Origin: JBFKAV01 sp041621405
Lineage (GTDB): Bacteria > Pseudomonadota > Alphaproteobacteria > Rhodobacterales > Rhodobacteraceae
Length of the DNA stretch: 7,405 nt
NCBI GenBank assembly: GCA_041621405.1
Contig: JBFKAV010000166.1
Location: 1-7,405, forward strand
Reading direction: 5' to 3'
Positions 1 to 5,501 of this stretch are shown here, one piece after another (the stretch's first letter is position 1; each line of letters begins with the position of its first letter). The translations under genes were made by a program, and so were the position numbers. Below the pieces are notes generated by a model. The model made no database searches. It was given only the letters and a program-made list of their open reading frames with translations, and was not told the DNA's origin.

Positions 1-921
1 CGGTCCGCCGCCGATCACGTTCGCCTTGTAGGCGGCGGCGCTGGTGCGGGCCACGGTCTCCACCTCGAGCCGGTCGGTCTTGGTGGCGAGCACGCCGCTT
101 GGAATCACAGCGACGCCCGCCGGCGGCCGCACCGGGCGGGCATCGACGCGGGAATCTCCGGCCCGGTCGACCACCCGGCGCAGCACCGCCTTGATCGAGA
201 ACTTCAGCGTCTGCTTCTTCACCAGCTGGTAGGCGAAGTAGGTCACCGCGTGGCAGTCGTTCCTGTTCTCGAAGACCCGCGTCGAGGCCTCGTAGGCGCT
301 TTCGCTCTCGCCCTCGGCGTGGCTCCGGCTCTGCACCTCGCCCACCGCGATCGAGTTCGCCGCCCGCGTCGCCTGGACCGAGCGGTCGTGCGAGGCCTCG
401 GCATGCTGCGACAGCTCCCGCGCGAAGTCGGCGCTCGACGAGGCGTTGAAGTTGCCGTCGGCGCTGGCGCTGCCGCCGCCGGCGAACACCGCCGTCCAGT
501 AGTCGGCGCTGGCATTGACCTCGAAGTCGGAGTGGCTTTGCGAGTTGGCCTCGGCCTCGTCGCGGATCGTCAGGTCCGACATGTAGCGGTCCATCGAGGC
601 CATGTAGAAGGTCTCTTCCGAGGCCTGCTCGTGGCGGTAGTTCACCTCCGACTCGCTGTCGTAGCTGAACCGGCTGTTGCGGGTCGCGGTGTGGAGCCGC
701 ACCTTCTCGCCGGGGAGCAGCGTGGTGGAATAGACCACGTCGCCCAGCGACAAGGGGCCGGGGCAGCGTTCGAGCTCGGCGACGATGACGACCTCGACCG
801 GCACGTCGGTCAGCCGGTTCTGCAGCCGGTAGCTGAACCGCAGCCGCTCGCAGCAGGGCTCCTTGGCGATCTCCGGGCAGCAGGGGATGTCGTCGGCGGA
901 TACGAGAACGTCTTCAGGCAT
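1..921 (-). CDS. Unrecognised protein, C-terminus cut by window edge
   Basis: The frame is open from the ATG at 921 to base 1, giving 307 residues with no stop, so the gene continues left of the window. I do not recognise the family and assign no function. The start is supported by GGGAGGA six bases upstream of the ATG. No signal peptide or membrane helix is visible. The N-terminus carries two Cys pairs (residues 14-15 and 23-24), with single Cys at 53 and 223. Residues about 28-85 read as beta-rich (FSYRLQNR, PVEVVIVAEL, LPGEKVRLHT). Residues about 90-215 are Ser/Ala/Glu/His-rich and probably helical, for example HEQASEE (98-104) and SQHAEASHDR (171-180). Residues about 222-250 (CHAVTYFAYQ, LKFSIKAVL) look beta-rich again, followed by a Pro/Arg linker. 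Codon use and composition match the neighbours. A small lectin gene is divergent from it. That it is a real gene is well supported; its role is unknown. Confidence 0.85.
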   Translation of the reverse strand, partial: MPEDVLVSADDIPCCPEIAKEPCCERLRFSYRLQNRLTDVPVEVVIVAELERCPGPLSLGDVVYSTTLLPGEKVRLHTATRNSRFSYDSESEVNYRHEQASEETFYMASMDRYMSDLTIRDEAEANSQSHSDFEVNASADYWTAVFAGGGSASADGNFNASSSADFARELSQHAEASHDRSVQATRAANSIAVGEVQSRSHAEGESESAYEASTRVFENRNDCHAVTYFAYQLVKKQTLKFSIKAVLRRVVDRAGDSRVDARPVRPPAGVAVIPSGVLATKTDRLEVETVARTSAAAYKANVIGGGP

Positions 922-990
922 GGCCAGTCCTCCCAAATGCTCTTGAATCAAAAGTCTTTCCCGAAGCGTCGCGGAAACGACTCGTCCGCG

Positions 991-1007
991 CTCCCGCGAC
1001 GCGGGAG
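991..1007. repeat. Short perfect inverted repeat (hairpin) upstream of the unrecognised gene
   Basis: CTCCCGC and GCGGGAG form perfect 7-bp arms around a 3-base loop. If the minus-strand promoter at 1011-1039 is real, transcription would begin near 1004 and this stem would sit at the very 5' end of an untranslated leader of about 80 bases. It could stabilise the mRNA or be a protein-binding site. There is no T-tract on either side, so it is not a convincing terminator. Confidence 0.5.
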
Positions 1008-1010
1008 TTA

Positions 1011-1039
1011 ACTCTACGTCAACTTTGCTATTAGTTGAA
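1011..1039 (-). promoter_or_regulatory. Candidate promoter for the unrecognised gene, with embedded operator-like dyad
   Basis: On the minus strand TTCAAC (1039-1034) lies 17 bases from TAGAGT (1016-1011), a plausible sigma-70-type pair ahead of the gene starting at 921. A 20-base dyad (1019-1038, TCAACT and AGTTGA arms with an 8-base spacer) occupies the spacer and overlaps the -35 box. A 10-base perfect palindrome GAGTTAACTC (1005-1014) overlaps the -10 box. The three AGTTRA-like half-sites suggest one repressor-type regulator. The sequence matches are seen directly; the promoter and operator roles are inferred. Confidence 0.35.
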
Positions 1040-1055
1040 ATGTGCCGCTCCTCCC

Positions 1056-1082
1056 TCGGCCAGTTCTGGCCGATAGTCGGCC
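1056..1082 (+). repeat. Two overlapping, mutually exclusive inverted repeats in the lectin leader region
   Basis: TCGGCCAG and CTGGCCGA (1056-1063 and 1066-1073) form perfect 8-bp arms around TT. The right arm can also pair with the next segment: GGCCGA (1068-1073) and TCGGCC (1077-1082) form perfect 6-bp arms around TAG. The middle segment can therefore join either stem but not both. The arrangement suits either a leader RNA switch or two overlapping operator sites upstream of the lectin gene at 1177. A further 10-bp palindrome, CCGCCGGCGG, sits at 1081-1090, but GC-rich DNA makes that one weak evidence. Confidence 0.5.
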
Positions 1083-1176
1083 GCCGGCGGGTCGGTCGCG
1101 GTGGTGGGCCTTGCGATTTCCGCTTCAAAAATGCCGCAAATCCCGATGATCATGTGCGCGGCTGGAGTGAACTTGA

Positions 1177-1527
1177 ATGAAGCGCATTGCCAGGGGAATG
1201 CTCGGCGTCCTTCAGGGCACGGCGACCTTGTTCTCCGATTTCGAGTCGGAGGGCGAGATGTGGACCGGCAGCGGACCGCGCGAGCGCCGCACCCGGGTGC
1301 GCTTCTCCGAGCCGTTCCTCCAGCCTCCCGCCGTTCATGTCTCGCTGTCGATGATCGACAGCGAGCGGCGCCACAACCAGCGGCTGGACCTCTCGGCGGC
1401 GAAGATCACCGCAGTGGGCTTCGAGATCGTGTTCAAGACCTGGGACGACAGCAAGGTCGCCCGTGCCCGGGCGAGTTGGCTGGCACTGGGCGAGGTGGCT
1501 TCGGACGACGACTGGGACGTGAGGTGA
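1177..1527 (+). CDS. H-type lectin domain protein
   Basis: This 116-residue protein has one H-type lectin domain (Helix pomatia agglutinin fold), at about residues 38-105. The beta-sandwich pattern is clear: RVRFSEPF (40-47), PPAVHVSLSMID (50-61), a variable loop RRHNQR (64-69), ITAVGFEIVFKTWDDSKV (77-94) and ASWLALG (99-105). Residues 18-35 (LFSDFESEG, MWTGSGPRE) and the acidic tail SDDDWDV resemble bacterial members I recall from Rhodobacteraceae. Eukaryotic members bind GalNAc-type sugars and trimerise or hexamerise; ligand and oligomer here are unknown. There is no signal peptide or membrane helix, so it is predicted to be cytoplasmic unless exported by another route. GGAG lies nine bases before the ATG at 1177. 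The later ATG at 1198 has its purine run too close and is less likely. The gene is divergent from the unrecognised gene and convergent with the PAP2 gene, only 10 bp away. Confidence 0.85.
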   Translation: MKRIARGMLGVLQGTATLFSDFESEGEMWTGSGPRERRTRVRFSEPFLQPPAVHVSLSMIDSERRHNQRLDLSAAKITAVGFEIVFKTWDDSKVARARASWLALGEVASDDDWDVR

Positions 1528-1537
1528 TCCCGCGCCG

Positions 1538-2476
1538 CTAGCGTTCGGGGACGAGCGCCGCCGCGAACCGGACGCAGATCAGGAAGATGACGGCTCCGGC
1601 GATGAGGTCGACGAGATAGTGCCCGCCATGCGCTATGGTCGCGGGCACCATCCCGGCGCTAGCAAGCGCGAGCGGCGCGAAGGCGATCGTCCGGAACGAG
1701 TACCAGGCCACCATCATCGCCATGATGATGTGATACGAGGGAAACGCCACGACCCCGGTGATCGCCTCGGGGGCGACGATCGCCGGTCCCTGGCGCACCA
1801 GATCGAGCAGGTAGGCGCCCATCTTCGCGCTGCCGGTCATCCCGGTCAGCGCCGCGGTCTTCGGATCGACGGTCTGGAATGCCAGCGGTCCGACGCTCGG
1901 CACGAGCCACCAGACCGCCACCGTCATCGCCATCGCCAGGATGCCGACGAGCAGGAAGCGGTGCAGCGCGGTGTCGCGCCCGTAGGCTGCCAGGACCACG
2001 ACGGTGAACCCGATCTGCGGCAGCGAGCTGTGGTAGAGGTAAGCCAGCGCTTTGGCGAACGCGGGATAGGCCGACAGCGCTTCGACAAAGCCGATCCAGT
2101 CGAACCCCAGGGCGGCATCTGCTGCCGCCAGGTGCTGGTCGATGAGCGGATTGGGCAGCGGAAACAGGGCGAAGATGAAGATCGCGCAGAACCCGGTGAA
2201 GCTCATGAACACGCCGAAGCCGATCGCGCAGAGCGCCAGCCGCGGTGCCGAGCTGACAGTCCTTGCGTAGATCCCGATGCCGACGAGAAGGAACGCGGCG
2301 CCGATCCCCGTCGCGAAACCCTCCCAGTCGACCGACACCCCGCGCAGGCTCGCCAGGGCAAGGCAGGCAAGGCCGATACAGAAGGTGGTTCCTAGCATCA
2401 GCCGCTCGGCCGGATGCAGGCTTCTTTCAAGCACCGAAGCCCATGTCTCGGAGGCGTATCTCGATTTCGAAGTCAT
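1538..2476 (-). CDS. PAP2-family membrane phosphatase/phosphotransferase (PAP2_3/Aur1-like)
   Basis: This is a 312-residue polytopic inner-membrane protein. Hydrophobic segments lie at about residues 26-45, 53-71, 79-106, 152-165, 172-192, 243-262, 264-282 and 288-309. The C-terminal half carries the PAP2 signatures FPSYH (245-249) and HGGHYLVD (283-290), with His249, His286 and Asp290 as the likely phosphate-handling residues. The classical first motif KxxxxxxRP is not visible; VPSVGPLAF (192-200) sits where PAP2_3/inositolphosphorylceramide-synthase-like members have their Pro-rich segment. The substrate is probably a lipid phosphate or phospholipid headgroup, but the sequence does not say which. 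I chose the ATG at 2476, preceded by GAGGAAAG, over a TTG codon ten residues upstream. It lies downstream of prs on the same strand after a 150-bp gap with dyads. The family is secure; the reaction is not. Confidence 0.85.
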   Translation of the reverse strand: MTSKSRYASETWASVLERSLHPAERLMLGTTFCIGLACLALASLRGVSVDWEGFATGIGAAFLLVGIGIYARTVSSAPRLALCAIGFGVFMSFTGFCAIFIFALFPLPNPLIDQHLAAADAALGFDWIGFVEALSAYPAFAKALAYLYHSSLPQIGFTVVVLAAYGRDTALHRFLLVGILAMAMTVAVWWLVPSVGPLAFQTVDPKTAALTGMTGSAKMGAYLLDLVRQGPAIVAPEAITGVVAFPSYHIIMAMMVAWYSFRTIAFAPLALASAGMVPATIAHGGHYLVDLIAGAVIFLICVRFAAALVPER

Positions 2477-2571
2477 CCAGATCGCTTTCCTCGTGAAACC
2501 GTACAATCCGCGGAACCGAACGGACGCTCGCCAATCAATGCCGCAAAATGGTGTTCAATCAGCTCACTCGC

Positions 2572-2586
2572 GCACCAATGTGGTGC
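2572..2586. repeat. Perfect hairpin dyad between prs and the PAP2 gene
   Basis: GCACCA (2572-2577) and TGGTGC (2581-2586) are perfect 6-bp arms around a 3-base loop. It lies about 100 bases upstream of the PAP2 start on the minus strand and about 40 bases after the prs stop. No T-tract follows on the minus strand, so it is more operator-like than terminator-like. Confidence 0.4.
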
Positions 2587-2592
2587 AAATAG

Positions 2593-2607
2593 GGCGGGAA
2601 TCCCACC
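2593..2607 (-). terminator. Weak candidate terminator hairpin after prs
   Basis: Read on the minus strand, GGTGGG and CCCGCC pair around ATT with one G-U, followed by CTATTTG, about 20 bases after the prs stop. The G-U pair forms only in minus-strand RNA, which fits termination of prs. The U-tract is short and broken, so efficiency is doubtful. A small palindrome TGCCA-A-TGGCA (2608-2618) lies directly before it. Confidence 0.3.
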
Positions 2608-2626
2608 TGCCAATGGCACGACACCC

Positions 2627-3646
2627 TCAGCTGCGGGTGTACATGCCCTCGTAGATCGGCCCCAACGTCTCGGGCTCGAACAGCGAACTGACCGAGGTGC
2701 CATTCCAGATGTTGATGATGGCTTGGGCGAACATCGGCGCGGTCGGCACGATGCGGATGTTCCGCGCATGCTTCACCGCCTCGCTCGGCTCGATCGAATC
2801 GGTGATCACCAGGCTCTTCATCACCGAGCCGGTTATGCGCTCGACCGCGGGGCCCGAAAGCACGCCATGGGTGATGTAGGAGTGGACCTCCCTGGCGCCG
2901 TTCTCCATCAAGACCTCGGCCGCCTTGCAGAGCGTGCCGGCGGTGTCGCAGATGTCGTCGACGATCAGGCAGGTACGGTCCTTGACCTCGCCGATCACCG
3001 TCATCTCCGCCACCTCGCCCGGTCTCTCGCGGCGCTTGTCGACGATGGCGAGCGGCACGTTGATCCGGGTGGCGAGCTCGCGGGCCCGGGCCACGCCGCC
3101 CACGTCGGGCGAGATCACGGTGACCTCGGCGAGCCGGCCGTCGAAGTGGTGCTCGATGTCGAGCGCGAAGACCGGCGAGGCGTAGAGGTTGTCGACCGGA
3201 ATGTCGAAGAAGCCCTGGATCTGCGCGGCGTGCAGGTCCATCGTCAGCACCCGCTCGATCCCCGACTGGGCGACGAGGTTGGCAACCAGCTTGGCCGAGA
3301 TCGGGGTGCGCGCCTTGGTGCGGCGGTCCTGGCGGGCGTAGCCGAAATACGGGATTACCGCGGTGATCCGCGCCGCCGACGAGCGGCGCAGCGCGTCGGC
3401 GATGATCAGGAGCTCCATCAGGTTGTCGTTGGCCGGGTTCGAGGTCGGCTGGATGATGAACATGTCCTCGCCGCGGACGTTCTCGAAGACCTCGACGAAG
3501 ATCTCCTGGTCGTTGAAGCGCTCGACGCGGGCGTCGACCAGGCCGACCGACATGCCCCGGTGCATCGACATCCGACGGGCGATGGCGTTGGCGAGCGAGC
3601 GGTTGGCGTTTCCGGCGATGAGCTTCGGTTCGGAGAGGGCGGGCAT
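2627..3646 (-). CDS. prs: Ribose-phosphate pyrophosphokinase (PRPP synthetase)
   Basis: This cytoplasmic enzyme transfers pyrophosphate from ATP to ribose 5-phosphate, giving PRPP for purine, pyrimidine, NAD, histidine and tryptophan synthesis. The 339-residue protein has two phosphoribosyltransferase-type domains. Visible signatures are FNDQEIFVEV (44-53), YFGYARQDRR (100-109, ATP loop), the metal and substrate site TMDLHAAQIQGFF (135-147), SPDVGGVARARE (179-190), the catalytic DKRR (203-206) and the PRPP-binding loop VDDICDTAGT (229-238). Canonical class I loops read VDDxxDTxGT, so the site is intact. The frame extends to a GTG at 3685, but I prefer the ATG at 3646: the conserved family N-terminus begins just after it, and the upstream DNA is shared with a divergent promoter. 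Neither start has a strong Shine-Dalgarno; GGAG lies 13 bases before the ATG. The PAP2 gene lies downstream. Confidence 0.95.
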   Translation of the reverse strand: MPALSEPKLIAGNANRSLANAIARRMSMHRGMSVGLVDARVERFNDQEIFVEVFENVRGEDMFIIQPTSNPANDNLMELLIIADALRRSSAARITAVIPYFGYARQDRRTKARTPISAKLVANLVAQSGIERVLTMDLHAAQIQGFFDIPVDNLYASPVFALDIEHHFDGRLAEVTVISPDVGGVARARELATRINVPLAIVDKRRERPGEVAEMTVIGEVKDRTCLIVDDICDTAGTLCKAAEVLMENGAREVHSYITHGVLSGPAVERITGSVMKSLVITDSIEPSEAVKHARNIRIVPTAPMFAQAIINIWNGTSVSSLFEPETLGPIYEGMYTRS

Positions 3647-3678
3647 GGCGGCGTCTGGGCTCCGAAGATTCGCGTGCG

Positions 3679-3706
3679 TTGACACCGCTTATCACCGGCT
3701 TAGGGT
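3679..3706 (+). promoter_or_regulatory. Candidate sigma-70 promoter for the isomerase gene
   Basis: A perfect TTGACA (3679-3684) is followed after 16 bases by TAGGGT (3701-3706), which would place transcription start near 3713, about 20 bases before the ATG at 3734. The -35 box is exact; the -10 box is poor. On the other strand TTGGCA (3714-3709) with GATAAG (3693-3688), 15 bases apart, could serve prs, making this a compact divergent promoter region. Confidence 0.45.
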
Positions 3707-3733
3707 CTTGCCAAACCATCGCGGAGCGGGGCC

Positions 3734-4330
3734 ATGCCGCAGATCGACTACTTCTTCGCCACCACCTCGCCCTTCACCTACCTCGCCGGCACCCGGCTCG
3801 AGGAAATTGCTGCGAGGCACGGCGCCACGATCGCCTACAAGCCCCTGGACATCATGGCGCTCTTCGACCGCACCGGCGGGATCCGTCCCGCCAACCGGCA
3901 CGAGAGCCGCAAGGCCTACCGGCTGCAGGAGCTGAAGCGCCAGTCGAAGAAGCGCGGCCTGAAGCTGAATCTCCAGCCGGCGCACTGGCCGACCAACCCC
4001 GCCCCTTCCTCCTACGCGATCATCGCCGCCGTCGCCGCCGGCGGCGACCTGGGCGCTCTGGTGCACGGCCTCTGCCGCGCCTGCTGGGCCGAGGAGAAGG
4101 ACATCGCCGACGACGCAGTGATCCGCGGCTGCCTCGACGCGGCCGGGTTCGACCCCGGCCTCGCCGACAAGGGGCTCTGGACCGCCTCCGAGACCTACGA
4201 GAAGAACCTCGAGGAGGCGGTGGAGAAAGGCGCTTTCGGCGCGCCCTTCTACATCACCGACACCGACGAGCGGTTCTGGGGCCAGGACCGGCTCGAGGAC
4301 CTCGACGCGCATCTAGGCGGCAAGCTCTGA
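3734..4330 (+). CDS. 2-hydroxychromene-2-carboxylate isomerase family protein (DsbA/GST-kappa fold)
   Basis: This 198-residue protein has a thioredoxin-like fold with a helical insertion. The N-terminal strand IDYFFATTSPFTYLA (4-18) carries Ser12 where DsbA has its first active-site Cys; this Ser is the glutathione-activating residue in HCCA isomerase and GST kappa. GAFGAPFYI (166-174) contains the cis-Pro loop at Pro171. FWGQDRLEDL (181-190) is the conserved C-terminal signature. The named reaction is the glutathione-dependent isomerisation of 2-hydroxychromene-2-carboxylate in naphthalene breakdown. No other aromatic catabolism gene is in the window, so a general glutathione-dependent role is at least as likely. 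GGAG lies seven bases before the ATG. It is divergent from prs and convergent with the threonine aldolase gene. Confidence 0.9.
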   Translation: MPQIDYFFATTSPFTYLAGTRLEEIAARHGATIAYKPLDIMALFDRTGGIRPANRHESRKAYRLQELKRQSKKRGLKLNLQPAHWPTNPAPSSYAIIAAVAAGGDLGALVHGLCRACWAEEKDIADDAVIRGCLDAAGFDPGLADKGLWTASETYEKNLEEAVEKGAFGAPFYITDTDERFWGQDRLEDLDAHLGGKL

Positions 4331-4390
4331 CGCGCGCTCACCTTTGCCGCGCCGACGCGCCGGCCTTCCGGGGAAAGCCCCCTGCTCCTT

Positions 4391-4427
4391 CCCCTTTGCC
4401 AAGTATCCTCGGGGGAGCGCGAGGGGG
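4391..4427. repeat. GC-rich intergenic element, repeat- or terminator-like
   Basis: The 124-bp gap between the two convergent genes (4331-4454) contains CCAAGTATCCTCGGGGGAG at 4399-4417, then GCGCGAGGGGG. CCTCG (4407-4411) can pair with CGAGG (4420-4424) across an 8-base loop. GGGG/CCCC at 4370-4381 forms another small stem. I recall very similar strings (CCAAATA/GTATCC followed by a run of G) downstream of many Rhodobacteraceae genes, so this may be one copy of a dispersed element that acts as a terminator. That recall is not a search result. I see no gene in this gap. Confidence 0.4.
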
Positions 4428-4454
4428 TGGAAAACCCGCTCGCTCCTGCCCTCC

Positions 4455-5501
4455 TCACCCGCCGAGAAGGTCCAGGAAACGGTCCACGTCCGCCTCTGTC
4501 GCCGACCAGTCGGTGACCAGCCGGGCGATCAGGCGCTCGTCCCCGGGCCCGTCGAGCCCGCCGTTCCAGATGTGATACTGCGCCCCGGCCTCCTGCAGCC
4601 GCCGGTGCACGGCGCGGGGCCACTCGGCGAAGACGATGTTGGCCCGGGGCTCGTAGGGAAGCGAAACCTCCGGGACCTGCTTCAGACCGCGCACCAGCCG
4701 CGCCGTCGCGGCATTGGCGGCGCGCGCCATCTCGAGCCAGAGATCGTCCGCGAGATAGGCCGCCATCTGAGCCGCGAGGAAGCGGTGCTTGGAGAAGAGA
4801 TGCGCCCCGCGCTTGCGCCGGAGCTCGAATTCCCAGGCCTTCTCGGGGTCGAAGATCACCGCCGCCTCCACCCCCATCAGCCCGTTCTTGGTGCCGCCGA
4901 AGCTCACCGCGTCGACGCCCGCCTTCCAGGTCATCTCGGCCGGGGTGCAGCCCAGGGCCACCAGCGCGTTGGCGAAGCGGGCGCCGTCGATGTGCACCGG
5001 AAGACAGAACTCCCGAGCGACGGCCGTGAGCGCCCCGATCTGGTCCAGGGAATGGACGGTTCCCCTCTCGGTCGCCTGGGTCAGCGAGACCGGCCCGCGC
5101 TCCGGCCCGTGCACGCCGCGGGTCTCCTCGGCCAGGATCGCGGCCCGGAGCGCTTCCGGTAGCATGCGTCCGTCCGGCGCCTCGACGAGAGTGAGCTTCG
5201 CGCCGCCGGTGAAGAATTCCGGCGCGCCGCATTCGTCCACATGGATATGGGCCACCGGCGAGCAGAAGACCGTCTGCCAGGGCCGGGCCAGGGTGGCGAG
5301 CAGGAGCGAATTCGCCGCCGTGCCGGTGGCGACGAGGTAGACCGCCGCCTCCGGCGCCTCGAAGACCACGCGGATCCTTTCCTGCACCGCCTCCGTCAGC
5401 GGATCGGACCCGTAGGCCATGGCATGGCCTTCGTTGGCCCGTGCCAGTGCCTCGATCACGTTCGGATGCGCCGGGCCGCCGTTGTCGGAGGCGAAGTTCA
5501 T
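4455..5501 (-). CDS. ltaE: Low-specificity L-threonine aldolase (PLP-dependent)
   Basis: This cytoplasmic fold-type I PLP enzyme cleaves L-threonine or allo-threonine to glycine and acetaldehyde, and usually accepts other beta-hydroxy amino acids. The 348-residue protein begins MNFASDNGGPAHP, typical of the family. YLVATGTAAN (55-64) is the PLP-phosphate region; AHIHVDECGAPEFFTGG (84-100) contributes cofactor stacking and substrate residues. HIDGARFANA (170-179) supplies Asp172, which pairs with the PLP ring nitrogen. SFGGTKNGLMG (200-210) holds the Schiff-base lysine, Lys205. This active-site loop is the pseudomonad-type variant rather than that of E. coli LtaE, so the symbol is by function. 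The start at 5501 is set by GAGGG six bases upstream and by its ATGA overlap with the preceding gene's stop. The frame stays open upstream to about 5996, but that part lies over the YcgN-family gene and is not coding in this frame. Confidence 0.92.
   Translation of the reverse strand: MNFASDNGGPAHPNVIEALARANEGHAMAYGSDPLTEAVQERIRVVFEAPEAAVYLVATGTAANSLLLATLARPWQTVFCSPVAHIHVDECGAPEFFTGGAKLTLVEAPDGRMLPEALRAAILAEETRGVHGPERGPVSLTQATERGTVHSLDQIGALTAVAREFCLPVHIDGARFANALVALGCTPAEMTWKAGVDAVSFGGTKNGLMGVEAAVIFDPEKAWEFELRRKRGAHLFSKHRFLAAQMAAYLADDLWLEMARAANAATARLVRGLKQVPEVSLPYEPRANIVFAEWPRAVHRRLQEAGAQYHIWNGGLDGPGDERLIARLVTDWSATEADVDRFLDLLGG

Noticed and set aside
250..1011. Plus-strand open frame of 253 codons opposite the unrecognised gene
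   Set aside because: It is antisense to a gene with a strong ribosome site, is rich in Arg/Gly/His/Val as expected of a high-GC shadow, and has no recognisable motif or ribosome site.
1081..1090. Perfect 10-bp palindrome CCGCCGGCGG as an operator
   Set aside because: Short GC-only palindromes are expected by chance at this base composition; nothing else supports it.
1101..1541. Plus-strand open frame of 146 codons overlapping the lectin gene
   Set aside because: It is the same strand in another frame; the lectin frame encodes a recognisable domain and this one does not.
2477..2506. TTG start giving the PAP2 protein ten more residues
   Set aside because: The ATG at 2476 has GAGGAAAG upstream; the TTG has no Shine-Dalgarno, and the extension would absorb that ribosome site.
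2414..3682. Plus-strand open frame of 422 codons opposite prs
   Set aside because: It lies antisense to a highly conserved gene and its translation is a low-complexity Arg/Asp/His/Val shadow.
2559..3719. Minus-strand open frame of 386 codons over prs in another frame
   Set aside because: The prs frame carries all catalytic motifs; this frame is Arg/Pro/Gly-rich with no motif.
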